Part shown: positions 32,838 to 44,813 of the stretch, piece by piece
How positions within the stretch are numbered: position 1 is the stretch's first letter
Layout of the letters: every line of letters starts with the position of its first letter
NCBI GenBank assembly: GCA_014529385.2
Contig: CM043946.1
Location: forward strand, 18,354,077 to 18,418,076
Direction: 5' to 3'
Source of the DNA: Adiantum capillus-veneris
Taxonomy: Eukaryota; Streptophyta; Polypodiopsida; Polypodiales; Pteridaceae
Length of the DNA: 64,000 bases
Translations under genes and position numbers: made by a program
The notes under the pieces: model-generated
Database searches by the model: none
What the model was told of the DNA's origin: nothing
Seen by the model: only the letters and a program-made list of their open reading frames with translations

Positions 32838-35517
32838 ATGTCTCAGAAGAGAAAGTCAAAGTCAGTTGATGCAACAGGCTCAACACCAAGTTCTTGGTTT
32901 CTAGATTTTCACTTACCAAATGGTGGAAGTGATGAGAAAGTCCACTTGTTCTTTCAAGATAAAGAGCAATTGCCCTTCAAGGACTGTGGTATTGTCAAGG
33001 ATATAAAGAAAGATTGTTCAGATCTTGAAATGTCTCCATGCCTTGGAGTAAAACTACTCAATGGTGACTCCTACTTGTTGGAGCCTGTGGCCTTTGCTCA
33101 AAAATTGGTGAAGGTTGATTATGAAGGAGTGACAATGACAAAAGCAGGGTGGGTGGAGCTTCAAGACGACACTCCAAGTGAGAACTTTATAGACTTATAT
33201 ATTGAGGGCTTTAAGAAAGTCAATCAATATTTAGGTAAATTGAGCAGCACAAAGAAGAATAAGAAGCAAAAGAATGAAGACACAAGTACAACAAATCAAT
33301 CTAAGACGCTCAAGGAGAGTCAGACTCCCTCACTTGGAGAAAATAGTGGAAATGTGGCCGAAGAAAATCTTTCAGTTATACCCTTACAGACTCAAGAAGC
33401 AGGAGATTCTAGTGGTAGTGGTTGTGGACTCAACATACTTAGCTGTGTTGGACTCTATTATACAACCCAAAGAAAAAGATCTTGATAAAGAAGTTGCCAT
33501 AACTTCTAAGAGTGGGCTAGATGGATATGTCGGAATTTCACACTATTTTAAATTTGGTGTACAATTTACCCAATTGACCCCAATTGAGTAATGCAACCTT
33601 GCACTAGATGGCTATAAATGCAGACCATTGTCAGATGTGTATGTGAAATATCTCTTGAAGCAATTTGCAGGGCACTCTAGGCGAGTCTCCAGTGCAGCAG
33701 ACTTGATGCCGTATAACCCAATTACAAAAATGCCTTTACAAATAGCTGAAGTGCATGGAGACAAGCTATCAACATACCACAACTGGATTCTAGCTGGTCA
33801 GCATTCCATCATAGCGGCTATAGCTTTTTTGCGTAACAACAGCACTAAGTATGTTTTGAGAAAAGAGTTCTACAAGTTTAGAACTGCAAGGATAGTGGTA
33901 GACACTCCGAAAGAGGTTGCTGTTCGAATTTCCAAAATGGAGAACATGGAGAGAATAACAGCAATGAAACACCAACCTATGTGGAGGTCTTGAATCATGG
34001 ACGTAGTCAATGGCTTGCATATTCTAAACCAACAAAACCCAAGGTAGGTGTTCCTGTTGGTCATCCGAGTCGAGCACCTTGGGATGTAAGTTCCACTTCC
34101 CTATGCTTGTTTTTGTTACAAATATATCTTGAAATAAAGTTAATTTTCTTTTCTTTATTTTGAAGGCCTTTGTAAATGTGGCGAACATCGTATTCAACCA
34201 TAAATCATTTGCCAACAAAGAAGCACACATGGTCATGTACGATGATGAAATCTATGATCAGTGGATAAACATCTTGGAGAAGCATCAGACATCAACTACT
34301 CGTGGGAAACAACCAAGCATAACAACCTTTAGATGCCTAAATGTTTTAGAAGATAATGATGTCAAGCTACTACAACAGGAGCTGACAGATGAGAAGATCT
34401 GCTTAGTGAAGCAACCACATCAAGTTGGGATGCTCGACCTCACTGCACGTGCAACGAACTTAAAGCAGACCAGGGTTTTTGAGCCTCAAATGTTGATGGC
34501 ATTTAAAGAGATAGATCCATCAGCAATAGCAGCTACTTCATGGGATAAATGTAAGTCTCATTATAACATTACAGCAGATGAGATTTACAAATCTCTCTTC
34601 ACGAGTTGTATGCAATGGCTAAATCTCCTACTACAAAAAGGAAAGGAGAAAGAGCCAATTCCTGAGATCACTAGGGCATATGTGTAGTGGATCATTGCAC
34701 AAAGGAATGGCACTTCTAGTTTACAATTCATTTTACCATGGACAATCAAGTGTGTTGGAAAGAATCTGGAAGGCATTGAGTTTCTCTGTAGTGAGAATAG
34801 CTCTAAAATTCGTGTTGGTGTTTGCATCATAGATACAACACACAAAAGTCTTACATCTAGTGGTTGGAGTGCTGCCCAATTTGGTAAAGTAATTGATGGA
34901 GTATGTGGGGTAGCACATCAACCACATCAGATTTTTTAATTGCCGGCTTAGTCAAGTATCAGCATGCTGCTTCCCTAGAGAAGACAATTTTTGAAAAAGC
35001 TAAATGGTATGAAATTCACGTTCTACCTTTGAGCTCCTTAATGGGATCAGAGACCATCCAAACATGTGCTCTTCGCGAAGTAATTTTTGGGGTTTGGGTA
35101 TTTTTTAGTCAAGGAGAGCAGTACACCAACTAGTCTAGTGTTAAAGAGTCACTGTTGGAGCCAATGCATACTCTCTGCATCAATGATGATGAGTATGATG
35201 TTGTGACCATGGAAAAATCCTTTTTTGTACATCGTGCAATCAAATGCATCTGTCTCAAAGAAGATGATCAAGTAATAGACATCTTCTCATTAGGCTATGG
35301 GACTAAAGAGGCACTACAACAACAGAGAAAGGTGATATCAGTTGCATGTAGTAGTGATCAAATGACGCAATTGGAATCTCTTTGCCATTCCATAGTGGAA
35401 GAAGACCTTGATCTTAGAAGGTGGGAAGGTGTGGATAGCACAGAGAAAGTCAATGCCAAGGATTCAGAGGAAGAACAAATTGAGAACCATTGGATGCACG
35501 TGCTGAGGCCATTTTAG
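32838..35517 (+). pseudogene. Rightward gene of unknown family with one clear intron
   Basis: Starts MSQKRKSKSVDATG. It continues through a globular region (SSWFLDFHLPNGG, WVELQDDTPSENF), a Lys/Ser-rich linker, and then VEVHGDK-like sequence with WILAGQHSIIAAIAFL. That last segment recalls the G-Q-H-x3-A loop of ParB-type folds, a weak resemblance only. After a GT-AG intron (34086-34165) come DEIYDQWINILEKH, MLDLTARATNLKQ and an acidic C-terminus ending at TAG 35515. Breaks: frameshifts near 33430, 33970 and 34900; stops at 33589, 34685 and 35131. Family unknown. Its place opposite the DUF7869 gene suggests a second gene of the same mobile unit. Confidence 0.55.
34086..34165 (+). other. Spliceosomal intron, 80 bp, phase 0
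   Basis: GTAAGT donor after codon GAT and TTTATTTTGAAG acceptor before GCC. Joining the exons keeps the frame and sequence character (WD then AFVNVANIVF). Confidence 0.75.
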
Positions 35518-35869
35518 AAATTCTACAAGAAACAGATTAAGCTAGCCACCCATGATATTACATTACTGATATTTAGATTATTATTGTTGTCATTTTATTT
35601 TATTTGTCCCATCTCAAATCTGCCCATGATGTTAAAAACATTGATGTTTGGCTCGTTATTTTTCTCAATTTATTTTCTTTGAAAAAACGTGAACTTGTGA
35701 GTTTGAGTTTTTTCACAATAAATGAATTAGACTTAAGTGTATGATATTATATGCACATGTTGTGGTAAATAGAATTCGACATTTATATATGGTCATAAGA
35801 TATATATTATGTATAAGATACATATAAAATGTAATACTTTAAAGTTAATTGATCATATGAGGTTTGGGA
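35518..35869 (+). other. AT-rich downstream sequence
   Basis: Follows the stop of the rightward gene. AT-rich with several AATAAA-like tracts, so a 3' untranslated region is plausible. Nothing else is seen. Confidence 0.4.
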
Positions 35870-36540
35870 AGAATACCCTATGAGACTTGAGGATCATAGA
35901 GTTCTTTGTAGACATGACACCCTATGGCCCTAGGGCCATAGAATCCCCCAAAAGAAAATGGGATACCCTACAACCTTACGGACGTAGGGTGATTACACCG
36001 AGTCTCTAAAAGGGCACATAAGCATCTGGGTTACTCTATAGCCTTAGGCCCATAGGGTGTCAACATAGAATCCCCCGAAAGCATTTGGCTACCCTAAAAT
36101 CTTACGGATATAGGGTGATTACATAGATAGAGTCTTTAAAAGGGCACATACGCATTTGGGCTAGTCTACAACCTTAAGGCCATAGGGTGTCAACACAGCT
36201 ATCCTACAATCTTATGTATATAGGGTAATTACATAAAGTCTACAACCTTAAGGCCATAGGGTGTCAACACAACTATCCTACAATCTTATGTATATAGGGT
36301 GATTACATAAAGTCTCTAAACGGGCACATGAGTATTTGGGCTATTCTAGAAGGAAACATAAGTTATCCAAGAGCATTTGGGATACCCTAAGGCCTTAGGG
36401 CCATAGGGTGGTGACATAGAATCTCCACAGGGGCACTTAAACCACCCCATGGATGCAAATCACCTAGCTCTTTATGGACACACCTTATAAAACATCACAT
36501 GACACCCTATGCCCTTTAGAACATAGGTTGGTTATTTTAG
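35870..36540 (+). repeat. Satellite array 4 (divergent)
   Basis: CCCTATGGCCCTAGGGCCATAGA and CCTTAAGGCCATAGGGTGTCAACA units with a GGGCACATAAGCATTTGGG spacer. More diverged than arrays 1-3. Confidence 0.85.
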
Positions 36541-37729
36541 GTCACCTAAAGATTCTTTAAGTGTTTCAAAAACATTTTTCTTTGGCCTATATCTTGTGTC
36601 CATATACATTAGGGACATATATTTCTTATCTTGTGATTAAGGTTTAATATTCTATTGAGAATGAAATAACCTAGGAAAAACTAAAAAGTATTTAGTCCTC
36701 AAAATTCCAAAATGAGAGTTTGAACAATTGATGTATGATCATTTTTTGTTGGGTGTAAGTTCTTCTATTGTGAATTGATGGTGTAAGCGTTTGAAATAAT
36801 TATCTTTGTATTGCAACTAACTAGATTAAACATATATTCAACATTTGTTGTAAATGCCAATTATTTGCTTAGATAGTAAACATCGAGTATAAATAGTTAT
36901 TGAAGCATTTGTCCTTTGGATTATGTGAAGATCTAGTTCTTTAATTGTAACAAGATTTTATTCAAAGATATAAAGTGCGAGTATTTTGTTCCAAAGTATG
37001 ATTTTGTTTCTTTTCTAGATGATGCAGAGAATTGGAATTTATATCTTGAATTTTTTTCAATAGAGGGAAGCTAGGACTAGTAGAATTTTTTAGCTTGTCA
37101 TGTAGCAATCGGAACATTGTATCAAGGTTTATTGCAAAGAAATGATTGTACAATGTTTAACCATTGTTTAAGTTTGTAAATTGGAAGTAGAAGGAAATGC
37201 AAGTTCCAGAACATGTGCAATGCCATAAGCAGAATCCAACACAAATACTTTGGCCCCCCAGGATTTGAAAACCAAAGTGCATGGTGAGCCAGACCTTCAA
37301 TCCACCAACAGATCAATGCATTTGTGAATTAAAGTACTTGAAAATTTGATTTAAATGTTTGAATGTTATGATGATATTTGAAGGCAAAGACCCCTTCAAA
37401 TGTGTGGCAAAGCAACAAATGTATGATGTATGATAAAGATTCAATTTTGTATATTGGATTGCATATTTACCGCAGTATTAACTTACACATTTTAATAAGA
37501 TCATAAATACATTGAGATTTTATAAAAAAGTTAACACTTTGATTTTTTCATGACTATTTTATTATGAAAACTTTTAATGTGTATTCATCCTTGAAAATTA
37601 TGTCAAAAAGTATATCACCTATATAAATGGTATTTAAGAAAACAACTTGACTTTTTCTATTGAAACTACTAATATTAGAAATAATGCTATGTGCTCTAAT
37701 GACATCATAATCAAGATTCGTTTGTGAAT
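36541..37729. other. AT-rich non-array stretch
   Basis: No gene recognised. It contains a stray exon copy at 37190-37318 (listed separately). The rest is AT-rich with long T and A runs. Confidence 0.6.
37190..37318 (+). pseudogene. Stray copy of an exon of the FCP1-like gene
   Basis: TTCCAGAACATGTGCAATGC through CACCAACA matches 42641-42755, including the CCCCAGGATTT and GTGCATGGTGAG blocks. It sits 5 kb upstream of that gene between arrays 4 and 5, as a partial duplication or a leftover of an older gene copy. Confidence 0.7.
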
Positions 37730-40610
37730 GTACCGTGGATGCCTTGGCCACCCTATGTCCCTTGGGCCATAGGATACGAACTTAGAGCATATAGTGTTTC
37801 TTACTAGCATTGAAGACACCCTTTGGCCCTTGGATCATACGCCAACTTAGAACATGGAGGATTTCCTTTTAGCATAGAAGCATAGAGGGCACCTTGTGTC
37901 CCTAGGGCCATAGGATGCTAGCATAAAGCATGTAGAATTTCTTGCTAACATGGAAGGTACCCTATGGCCCCAAGAGTGCCAGCAAAGATCATATAGGGTC
38001 TCTTAGTAGCATAGAGAGCACTCTATGACCCTAGTATCATAGGGCTCTAACATAGAGTCTATGAAGAGGCACATAAGTCACTCAATGTCCATAGGGTACA
38101 AATATAGAGTCTCTAAAGGGGCACCTAGGTCACTCAATGGTCTTGGAGCCATAAAGTATTCTATATGTATGTAGTGAGGAATTATCTTCAAGGACACCTT
38201 GTCCACCCTATGGCCTTAGGTCCCCCTATGGCCTTAGGGCCATATGGTCTCAACATAGACAATAGATGGTTTCTTATGATAGCACCCTATGGCCCTAGGG
38301 CCACAAGGTTCCAACATAGAGCATATGGTGTTTCTTAGTAGCATATAGGGCATCCTAGGGCCATAGGGTGTGAACACAAAGCACACAAGGTTTCTTCCTA
38401 GCATAGAAAACACCTTGTGGTACTAGCACCATAGGGTGCAGACATGAAACATTAGGGGTTTATATTATCCTTGAGGGCACCTTGTGGCCCTAGGGACATA
38501 GGGTGCCGACATAAATCATATTGAGGTTCTTAGTAGCATAGAATGACCCTATGGCCCTGGGGCCATAGGGTGCCTATATAGAGCATGGAGGGCTACCTTG
38601 TGACCCTGGGGTTATAGGGTGCTAGCATTAGGCATAGAGGGTTTGCTAGCATAGAGGACACCCTATGGACCTAGGACCATAGGATGCCATCATATCCCAT
38701 GTACAATTTCTCTTTTACCATAGAGGACATCTTATGGATCTAGGGTCATAAGATGCCTACATAGTTCATAAATGGATTCTTATAAGTATACATGTAAACA
38801 TAGTGCATAGAGGGAATTTTACTAGCATAAAGACCGCCCTATGGCATTGGGGTCATAGGGTGCCAACATAGAGCATAGAGGGCTTTTATTAGCACCTTGT
38901 TGCCCTTGGGAGGCCATAGTGCCATAAAGTGGTTTTTGTATATATAGTAGAGAATTCTCACACACATGATACCTTGATCACCATCTGGACCTTGGACCAT
39001 ATGTAGTAGCATAGAGGACACCCTATAGCCCTAGGGTTTCCTTCTATCCCTAGGGACATACACTGCCAACATATAGTATACATGGTTTCTTCATAGAGCA
39101 AACCTTTTAGACCTACGCAATAGAGTGGAAACCTAGACCATATAATCTATCCTACTAGCATAGAAGGCACCCTATGACCTTGAGGCCAAAGAGTACCAAT
39201 TTAGGGCATAAAGGGTCTCTTCCTAGGATGAAGGGCACCTTGTGGCCCTAGGGATCACCCTATGGCCCTGGGGCCATAGGGTGTCAACATAGTCAAATGG
39301 GGTGCAAACTTAGAGCATAGAGGTTTTCTTACTATTATGGAGGACACCCTGTGTCCTTGGTGCCATAGGGTGCAAACATATAGCATGGAGGGTTTCTTAC
39401 TAGCATAGAGAGCACCCTATGGCCTTGGGGCCATATGATTCCAACAAAGAGCATAAATAGTTTTTTGATAGCATAGAGGATAGCTTATTTCCCTGGGGCC
39501 ATATGATACAAAAATAAAAGAGTCTTAAGAAGGGCACCCAGGCCACTAAATCACCACGTGGCCATAAGGTGGTCTTTGTGGGGAATGCTCCTAAAGGGTT
39601 CCTTGGCCATCCTATGGTCTTTGGGCCATAGGTTATCAGCATAGAGTTTAGATGGTTTCTTACTAAGATAGAGCGCACCTTGTGGCCTACGGTCTTTACA
39701 TGCTAATATAGAGTGTCAATGGTTTCATACTAGGCGTAAGGGGCACCCTATGGCCCTAGGGCCATAGGGTGTCAATGTAGAGCACAGAGGTTTCCTTTCT
39801 AACATAGAGGGCACCCTGTGCCCTAGGAGCCATTTGATGCACCCTATGGCCCGAGGGCTGTAGATTGCCAATGTAGAGCGTAGAGGTTTTCTTTCTAGCA
39901 TAGAGGGAACCTTGTGGCGTAGGGGCTATTTGGTGCTCCCCTAGAGCATACAAGGTTTCTTAGTATCATTATAAAGGGTACCTTATGGCCCCCAAGTCTC
40001 CATAGGGTGCCAACATAGAGCGTAAAGGGTTTTTCTTACTACCATAGAGGACATCCTATGGCCTTGGGGCCATAGGGTTTCAATATTGAGCATAGACGAT
40101 TTCTTACTAGCATAGAGGGTACCTTGTGGCCCTAGGTCCATAGGGTGCAAACATAGAGAATAGAGGATTTCTTACTATCATAGACGGTATCTTATGGCCC
40201 TAGGTCCATAGGGTGCAAACATAGAGCATAGAGGATTTGTTACTAGCACAGAGGTCACCCTATGGCCCAAAGGCCATAGAGTGACAACATATAGCATAAA
40301 GGGTTTCTTACTAGCATAAGAGGCAGACCTTGTGTCCCTCGAGCCATAGGGTGCCAACATAAAGCACATATGGTTTCTTACTAGTGCTTATAGAGGGCAT
40401 CTTGTGGCCCTATGACAACCCATGGCCTTAGGGCCATAGGGTGACACATAAATAAAGTACCATATGGATTTGAAGCCATAGATCTATTTATATGTTGAGA
40501 ACTCCCAACAATCCTAACCCTATGGCCTTGAGGCCATAAAGAGACATATTTTGGATTATCTTAAAGTCATAGAGATATCTACAAAGAGAACCGTATGACC
40601 TGAAGGCCAT
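37730..40610 (+). repeat. Satellite array 5
   Basis: Units of about 65-85 bp: GGCACC(C/T)TATGGCCCTAGGGCCATAGGGTGCCAACATAGAGCATAG, then GGTTTCTTACTAGCATAGAG. A 28-bp perfect palindrome lies at 39744-39771 (half CACCCTATGGCCCT). The last 590 bp are repeated at 45600-46135. Confidence 0.92.
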
Positions 40611-40919
40611 AAGAAACTTGGTCGAGGAAATCATCCAATGCAAGAAGATCATCACAATAGAAAATGAGACTTGTGCTCTAGAGCTTAAAAGCATAAATGT
40701 TTCTCCAAGTATACTTCTAGGTGCCACCATCATGGACAAAGAACTAATGTAGCTAGATAAAGATTAGGAATCTCTAGACAATAAGGAGCATAAAAATAAA
40801 TTCATTGTAGATGTGTTGTCAGTTAGTAAATTTGCTATTTACGATTAGTTTTTTCTAAGAGTGTGACAAAAAAGAGTTATCAAAATGTAGATACTTTGGA
40901 ATCTAAAATTGGGTGTTCT

Positions 40920-40923
40920 TTAA
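40920..40923 (+). repeat. TTAA target duplication, left
   Basis: TTAA before CACTAGAATGG; the partner is at 42304-42307. Confidence 0.8.
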
Positions 40924-42303
40924 CACTAGAATGGTAACCTAACAGGACATAAAAGTGTCCTTTAAGGGTTTTGGGAAAAAATTCCAAAACCATAGTAGAT
41001 CCACTCATTTTGAAAAATCCTTTCATGAGCTTATAGTTCAATAACTAATACATATGGAAAAAATGAGAAACTTGTAATTTTTCTCCTCCCTTGGTCACTA
41101 CAAGCCTCCAAAGTTGATGGACCAGTGCATTTTGCCCAAAATAGCAATTTCTTATGGTTGATTGCATATAAATAAGAGTGGGGATTTTTGTAGGACATGA
41201 GATAAAATTCCGGTTAACTTCAATGGGTTGGTGACCAAAACATATGGTTGATTTTACCTCACTAATTTTTTTTGGGCAAAAAAAATAGGTACAAAAAAAT
41301 TGCATTTTTGCCATTCTACAGACCTACCCTCAAAGTTTCTATAGTCACGCTCAATACAGATACTATATACATGTTTTCTTAGTTCCCTTTGGGCATTTGG
41401 ATTCAAAAGGAGCCATGGAGCATGTCAAAAGGATAATGGATCTCTTACAACTGGAACCTTGGGGGCAATAATAAAATGCTAAATACAACAAACATGAAAA
41501 AATTGGGTTTAGCATTATGACCTCTAGAAACCCATAGAAACTACTCAATATCTAGCCACGTTTGTAGTCTATCATTAGATACAATTACTACCTACAAATA
41601 CATACAATTGGCCTAAGAAACTAGCAATATTGAGAAAGTTATACTTGCTACTCTAAAATATATCGTATTCTTCAGCAATCAAAAAACTCAACCATCATCA
41701 TATACTATGCTATATAGCATATTAGGTCCCCCAAAACTCAAGGAAGATTAGCTTTATGTTATAAATTACACTTACACAATCAAAATTGAATTTGGATATC
41801 AAGAAAGTCAACAAAAATTCATAAAAGTGCTAATTTTGGCCAAAAAATAGGATTATGCAATTCTTGTAAATTGGTAATTTTGGCCAAAAAACTGGATTAT
41901 GCAATTCTTGTAAATTGGTCATAACTTTCAATTTTAACACTTAGCTCTCCCTACAAGCATCAAAACATGTTGAGAACTATGAAGGCCTAACCTCTGGCCA
42001 TCTAAACCTCACAAACATGAAGTTTAGAGTGGTATAGGTACCAAAAATGAAAAAAAATGCCAAAAACAGGACCCATTTTTTCACACAGTTTAGGTTCAAA
42101 AATGTTGTGCAAGAGTAAGGTTAATGGTGAGATCGATACTAAAAAAAAAATGCTAAGTTTTTTTCAGCTCAGAAGGCAACTTTGTGGATATATATCACCT
42201 AGAAATGCATTTTCATACTCTTCAAATAATTCAAGAAAAATGGTCACTTAACAGGACACAAAAGTGTCCAAGGACATAAAAGTGTCCTGTTACCATTCTA
42301 GTG
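40924..42303. mobile_element. piggyBac-like non-autonomous DNA transposon, 1380 bp
   Basis: Terminal inverted repeats CACTAGAATGGTAAC / GTTACCATTCTAGTG, flanked on both sides by TTAA. Subterminal repeats ACAGGACATAAAAGTGTCC occur near both ends. TTAA duplications are the known hallmark of the piggyBac superfamily. No transposase frame inside; the interior is AT-rich with a repeated AATTCTTGTAAATTGGT stretch. It would depend on a transposase supplied elsewhere. Confidence 0.82.
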
Positions 42304-42307
42304 TTAA
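42304..42307 (+). repeat. TTAA target duplication, right
   Basis: TTAA after the right terminal repeat; the host reading frame resumes here. Confidence 0.8.
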
Positions 42308-43999
42308 ACTTGCAGTCCTTCAACAAGATATAGCGGCTGACAAAGTTTTACTCGAGATTGTTGGTATAGAGGATGCTAATGCCATTGACCCTACTGAGAA
42401 ATATTCTATCAATCTCCATGTCAACCAAAGAGTTTCTGACAAAGATGACAAGAATCTACAAGTCTTTGAAGGTCAACTGCTACAACAACTGGAGATAAAT
42501 TTAAAGAGTAATCCAATGGAAGAAGACAGTGAAAGTTCCAGAACATGTGCAAGGCAAGAAGAAGAATCCAATGAAAATATTCTAGTAGCCCAAGATTTGG
42601 GAATTGGATTGCATGACACCACAATGGAACTAGAAGGCAATGGAAGTTCCAGAACATGTGCAACACCAGAAGGAGAATCCAACACAAATATTTTAGCACC
42701 CCAGGATTTAAAAATCGAAGTGCATGGTGAGTCAGACCTTCCATCCACCAACAAAATGCTGACTATAATAGTGAGCTTGTGTGGATTGTTCTTGAGGAGA
42801 TGCTGGCAAAATTCCAAGAAAATGAAGAGCTTAAAGTTTGGACATGAGCATATTGTTCTTCGTCCAAGATGCATTGAGTTTTTAAAGGCTCTACTTAGCA
42901 ATTTCAATGTAGGGATATGGTCAGCTGTTAATGACATGCATGTTGTGGACATCATCGAGATTTTAGAAAAGGAAGCTGAAGAAAAATTTCCATTCTTTAT
43001 GATCTGGGGGCAAAGCCAATGTCAACCATGCGTAGAATCAAGGATCACTCACTTAGATAATCCAGGAGTAGAAGCACTTTTCAAACCGTTGGCTATTGCA
43101 TCATCAAAATTTCGGCTTGATGCAAGAAGATTGCTTTTTGTAGATGATGAACCATTAAAGGGATGTGTGAATTCTGCATTGAATTGTATTTTTCCACCAT
43201 CATTTAATGTTGATGATGAGGAGGATAATATCCTCCTTGGGGAGCTGCTACAATATATCAAAGCTCTCAATCATGTTAATGACATTCGCACAGTTATAGG
43301 GTCTCATTTATATGGACAAGCACCCATTGCTCAAGGTCATGAAAGTTTCTCGTCCTCTTCACGATGGGAAAGTTACAACATCTAGCACTAGTGGAATGTC
43401 CACTCGAAGTCAAGACAAGAAAATTTCAGCACGTGATCGAGAAAAAATAAGGGTCTTAAAGAATATCAAATCATTATCAGCCTTGAAAGGTACAGAAGTA
43501 ATCATGCTTGCCCAAAAATTGGGATACAAGGAGCCTGTGATCAAAGTACATGAAGCCAGGAATTATATAAAGCATCTAAAAATTCAGTATGATTTCAAAT
43601 AGCCCTATATCAAGAAATGATGGAGCAATGTTTTGTAACATTTTGTCATTTACAATCTTTATGTACTCAGAGACTTTTTTAGAGTGCTTAGGGATTCAAG
43701 ATATATGAAGATGTAAATGATTAATAGTTTTTTAAATTGTCTTTCAATACTATAAGTAACTTCTTAGTTTCGTGTGCCAAATGCTCTACATGCTCATAAG
43801 GTCAAATCTTGCTCTATAACCTTGGGGGATTGCACTTTATGGTCTCAACACCCTATGACTCTAAGGCCATAGGGTTATATTTTGGCATGTGTTCTTGCAT
43901 AAGACTTACTAAGTGTAACCACAAATTAGCACCCTATGTCCCTAAGGTCTTCAACACACTTAAGATCTCTATATTAACTTTTTTTTAAAATCATTTCAG

Positions 44000-44813
44000 G
44001 GCTTCTGAGAAAAAATGTTTTTCTATTAGATTATCACAAAATAGAGGAGCTCCCTTTTATATTACATCAAATATCACATTCAAACCGAGAGCAATGGTTT
44101 CATTATCTACTAACATCTTTCAAACAGGAGAAAAGAACTCTTATCTTGGATTTAGAGGGTGTGCTTCTTGCAACATTTGAGCTTCAATCAAGGCCAACCT
44201 GTACCAAGTACATGTGCATTGTAGAAGATAACAATGAGGTGTATGCAGTGCATCCAGATGCAGAGTATTTCTTAAGATTTTGCTTTGAGTTCTTTGAGGT
44301 TTGGATTTGGAGCTTCCATCGTTTACAAAAATCTCAACACATAATCAAGACCTGTTTTCCTACACAAAGTCACAATTCAAGATGATTATGGATAACAAAT
44401 GCTGCCAAAATTCAAATTTCATGATCGGTTACAAAAGAGCCTATCACAAAAATATTTCGACCATATGGAAGCTATTTGATTATTTAGATGGGGGCAACAC
44501 TATAATATTTGATGATAGTCCATATCGAGTGATGTGGAGTATGCAAGGAACTTATATGATCTTTCCAAAGTTTTGGAACCAACCTACTCAATTGCTTCAA
44601 AGTTTTTTAAAAGATGAAATTGTTACATTGTTATGTGGATGGTTGTATGCTAAAGACAAGAGAGACTATACCATAAGAAATTTTGTAATGTTCCATCCTG
44701 ATCCTGAGACTCACTATGTAATGCAATGTTATATGTCTCAAAGGACTCAAAATCTAATGCAATATTATATGTCTCAAAGGACTCAAAATCTCAAGAGAAG
44801 GAGGCCACCTTAA
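44000..44813 (+). pseudogene. Second FCP1-like HAD protein
   Basis: A splice-acceptor TCATTTCAG precedes 44000, then an open frame LLRKNVFLLDYHKIEELPF runs into RTLILDLEGVLLATFE (44130-44170). There the usual D-L-D-G reads D-L-E-G: the nucleophile is kept and the second acid is changed to Glu. Next VHPDAEYFLRFCFEFFEVWIWSF, a frameshift near 44310, then KLFDYLDGGNTIIFDDSPYRV (about 44480-44530), the FCP1-type D-D-S-P motif. It ends with a 13-residue duplicated tail (YMSQRTQNL twice) and TAA at 44811. An upstream exon is implied but not found. It is a distant relative of the 40611-43602 gene. Confidence 0.6.

Larger units (their letters stand above)
40611..43602 (+). pseudogene. FCP1/NLI-interacting-factor-like HAD protein, interrupted
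   Basis: Reading begins near 40611 (EEIIQCKKIITIENE) with several stops and is split at 40924-42303 by a piggyBac-like insertion. It resumes KLAVLQQDIAADKVLLEIV. An internal duplication follows (GSSRTCATPEGESN-type blocks at 42532 and 42646). The HAD/FCP1-like domain shows VLRPRCIEFLKALL, VGIWSAVND (about 42915) and LLFVDDEPLKGCVN (43133-43175). The nucleophile motif normally D-L-D-G reads S-L-C-G at 42774, so phosphatase activity is not expected. The frame shifts near 43370; the C-terminus (KISARDREKIRVLKNIK) ends at TAG 43600. FCP1-type enzymes act on RNA polymerase II tails in the nucleus; that role is not implied here. Confidence 0.65.

Noticed and set aside
33790-34236. Minus-strand frames under the rightward gene
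   Set aside because: Shadows of the plus-strand gene, which has an intron and a consistent codon pattern.
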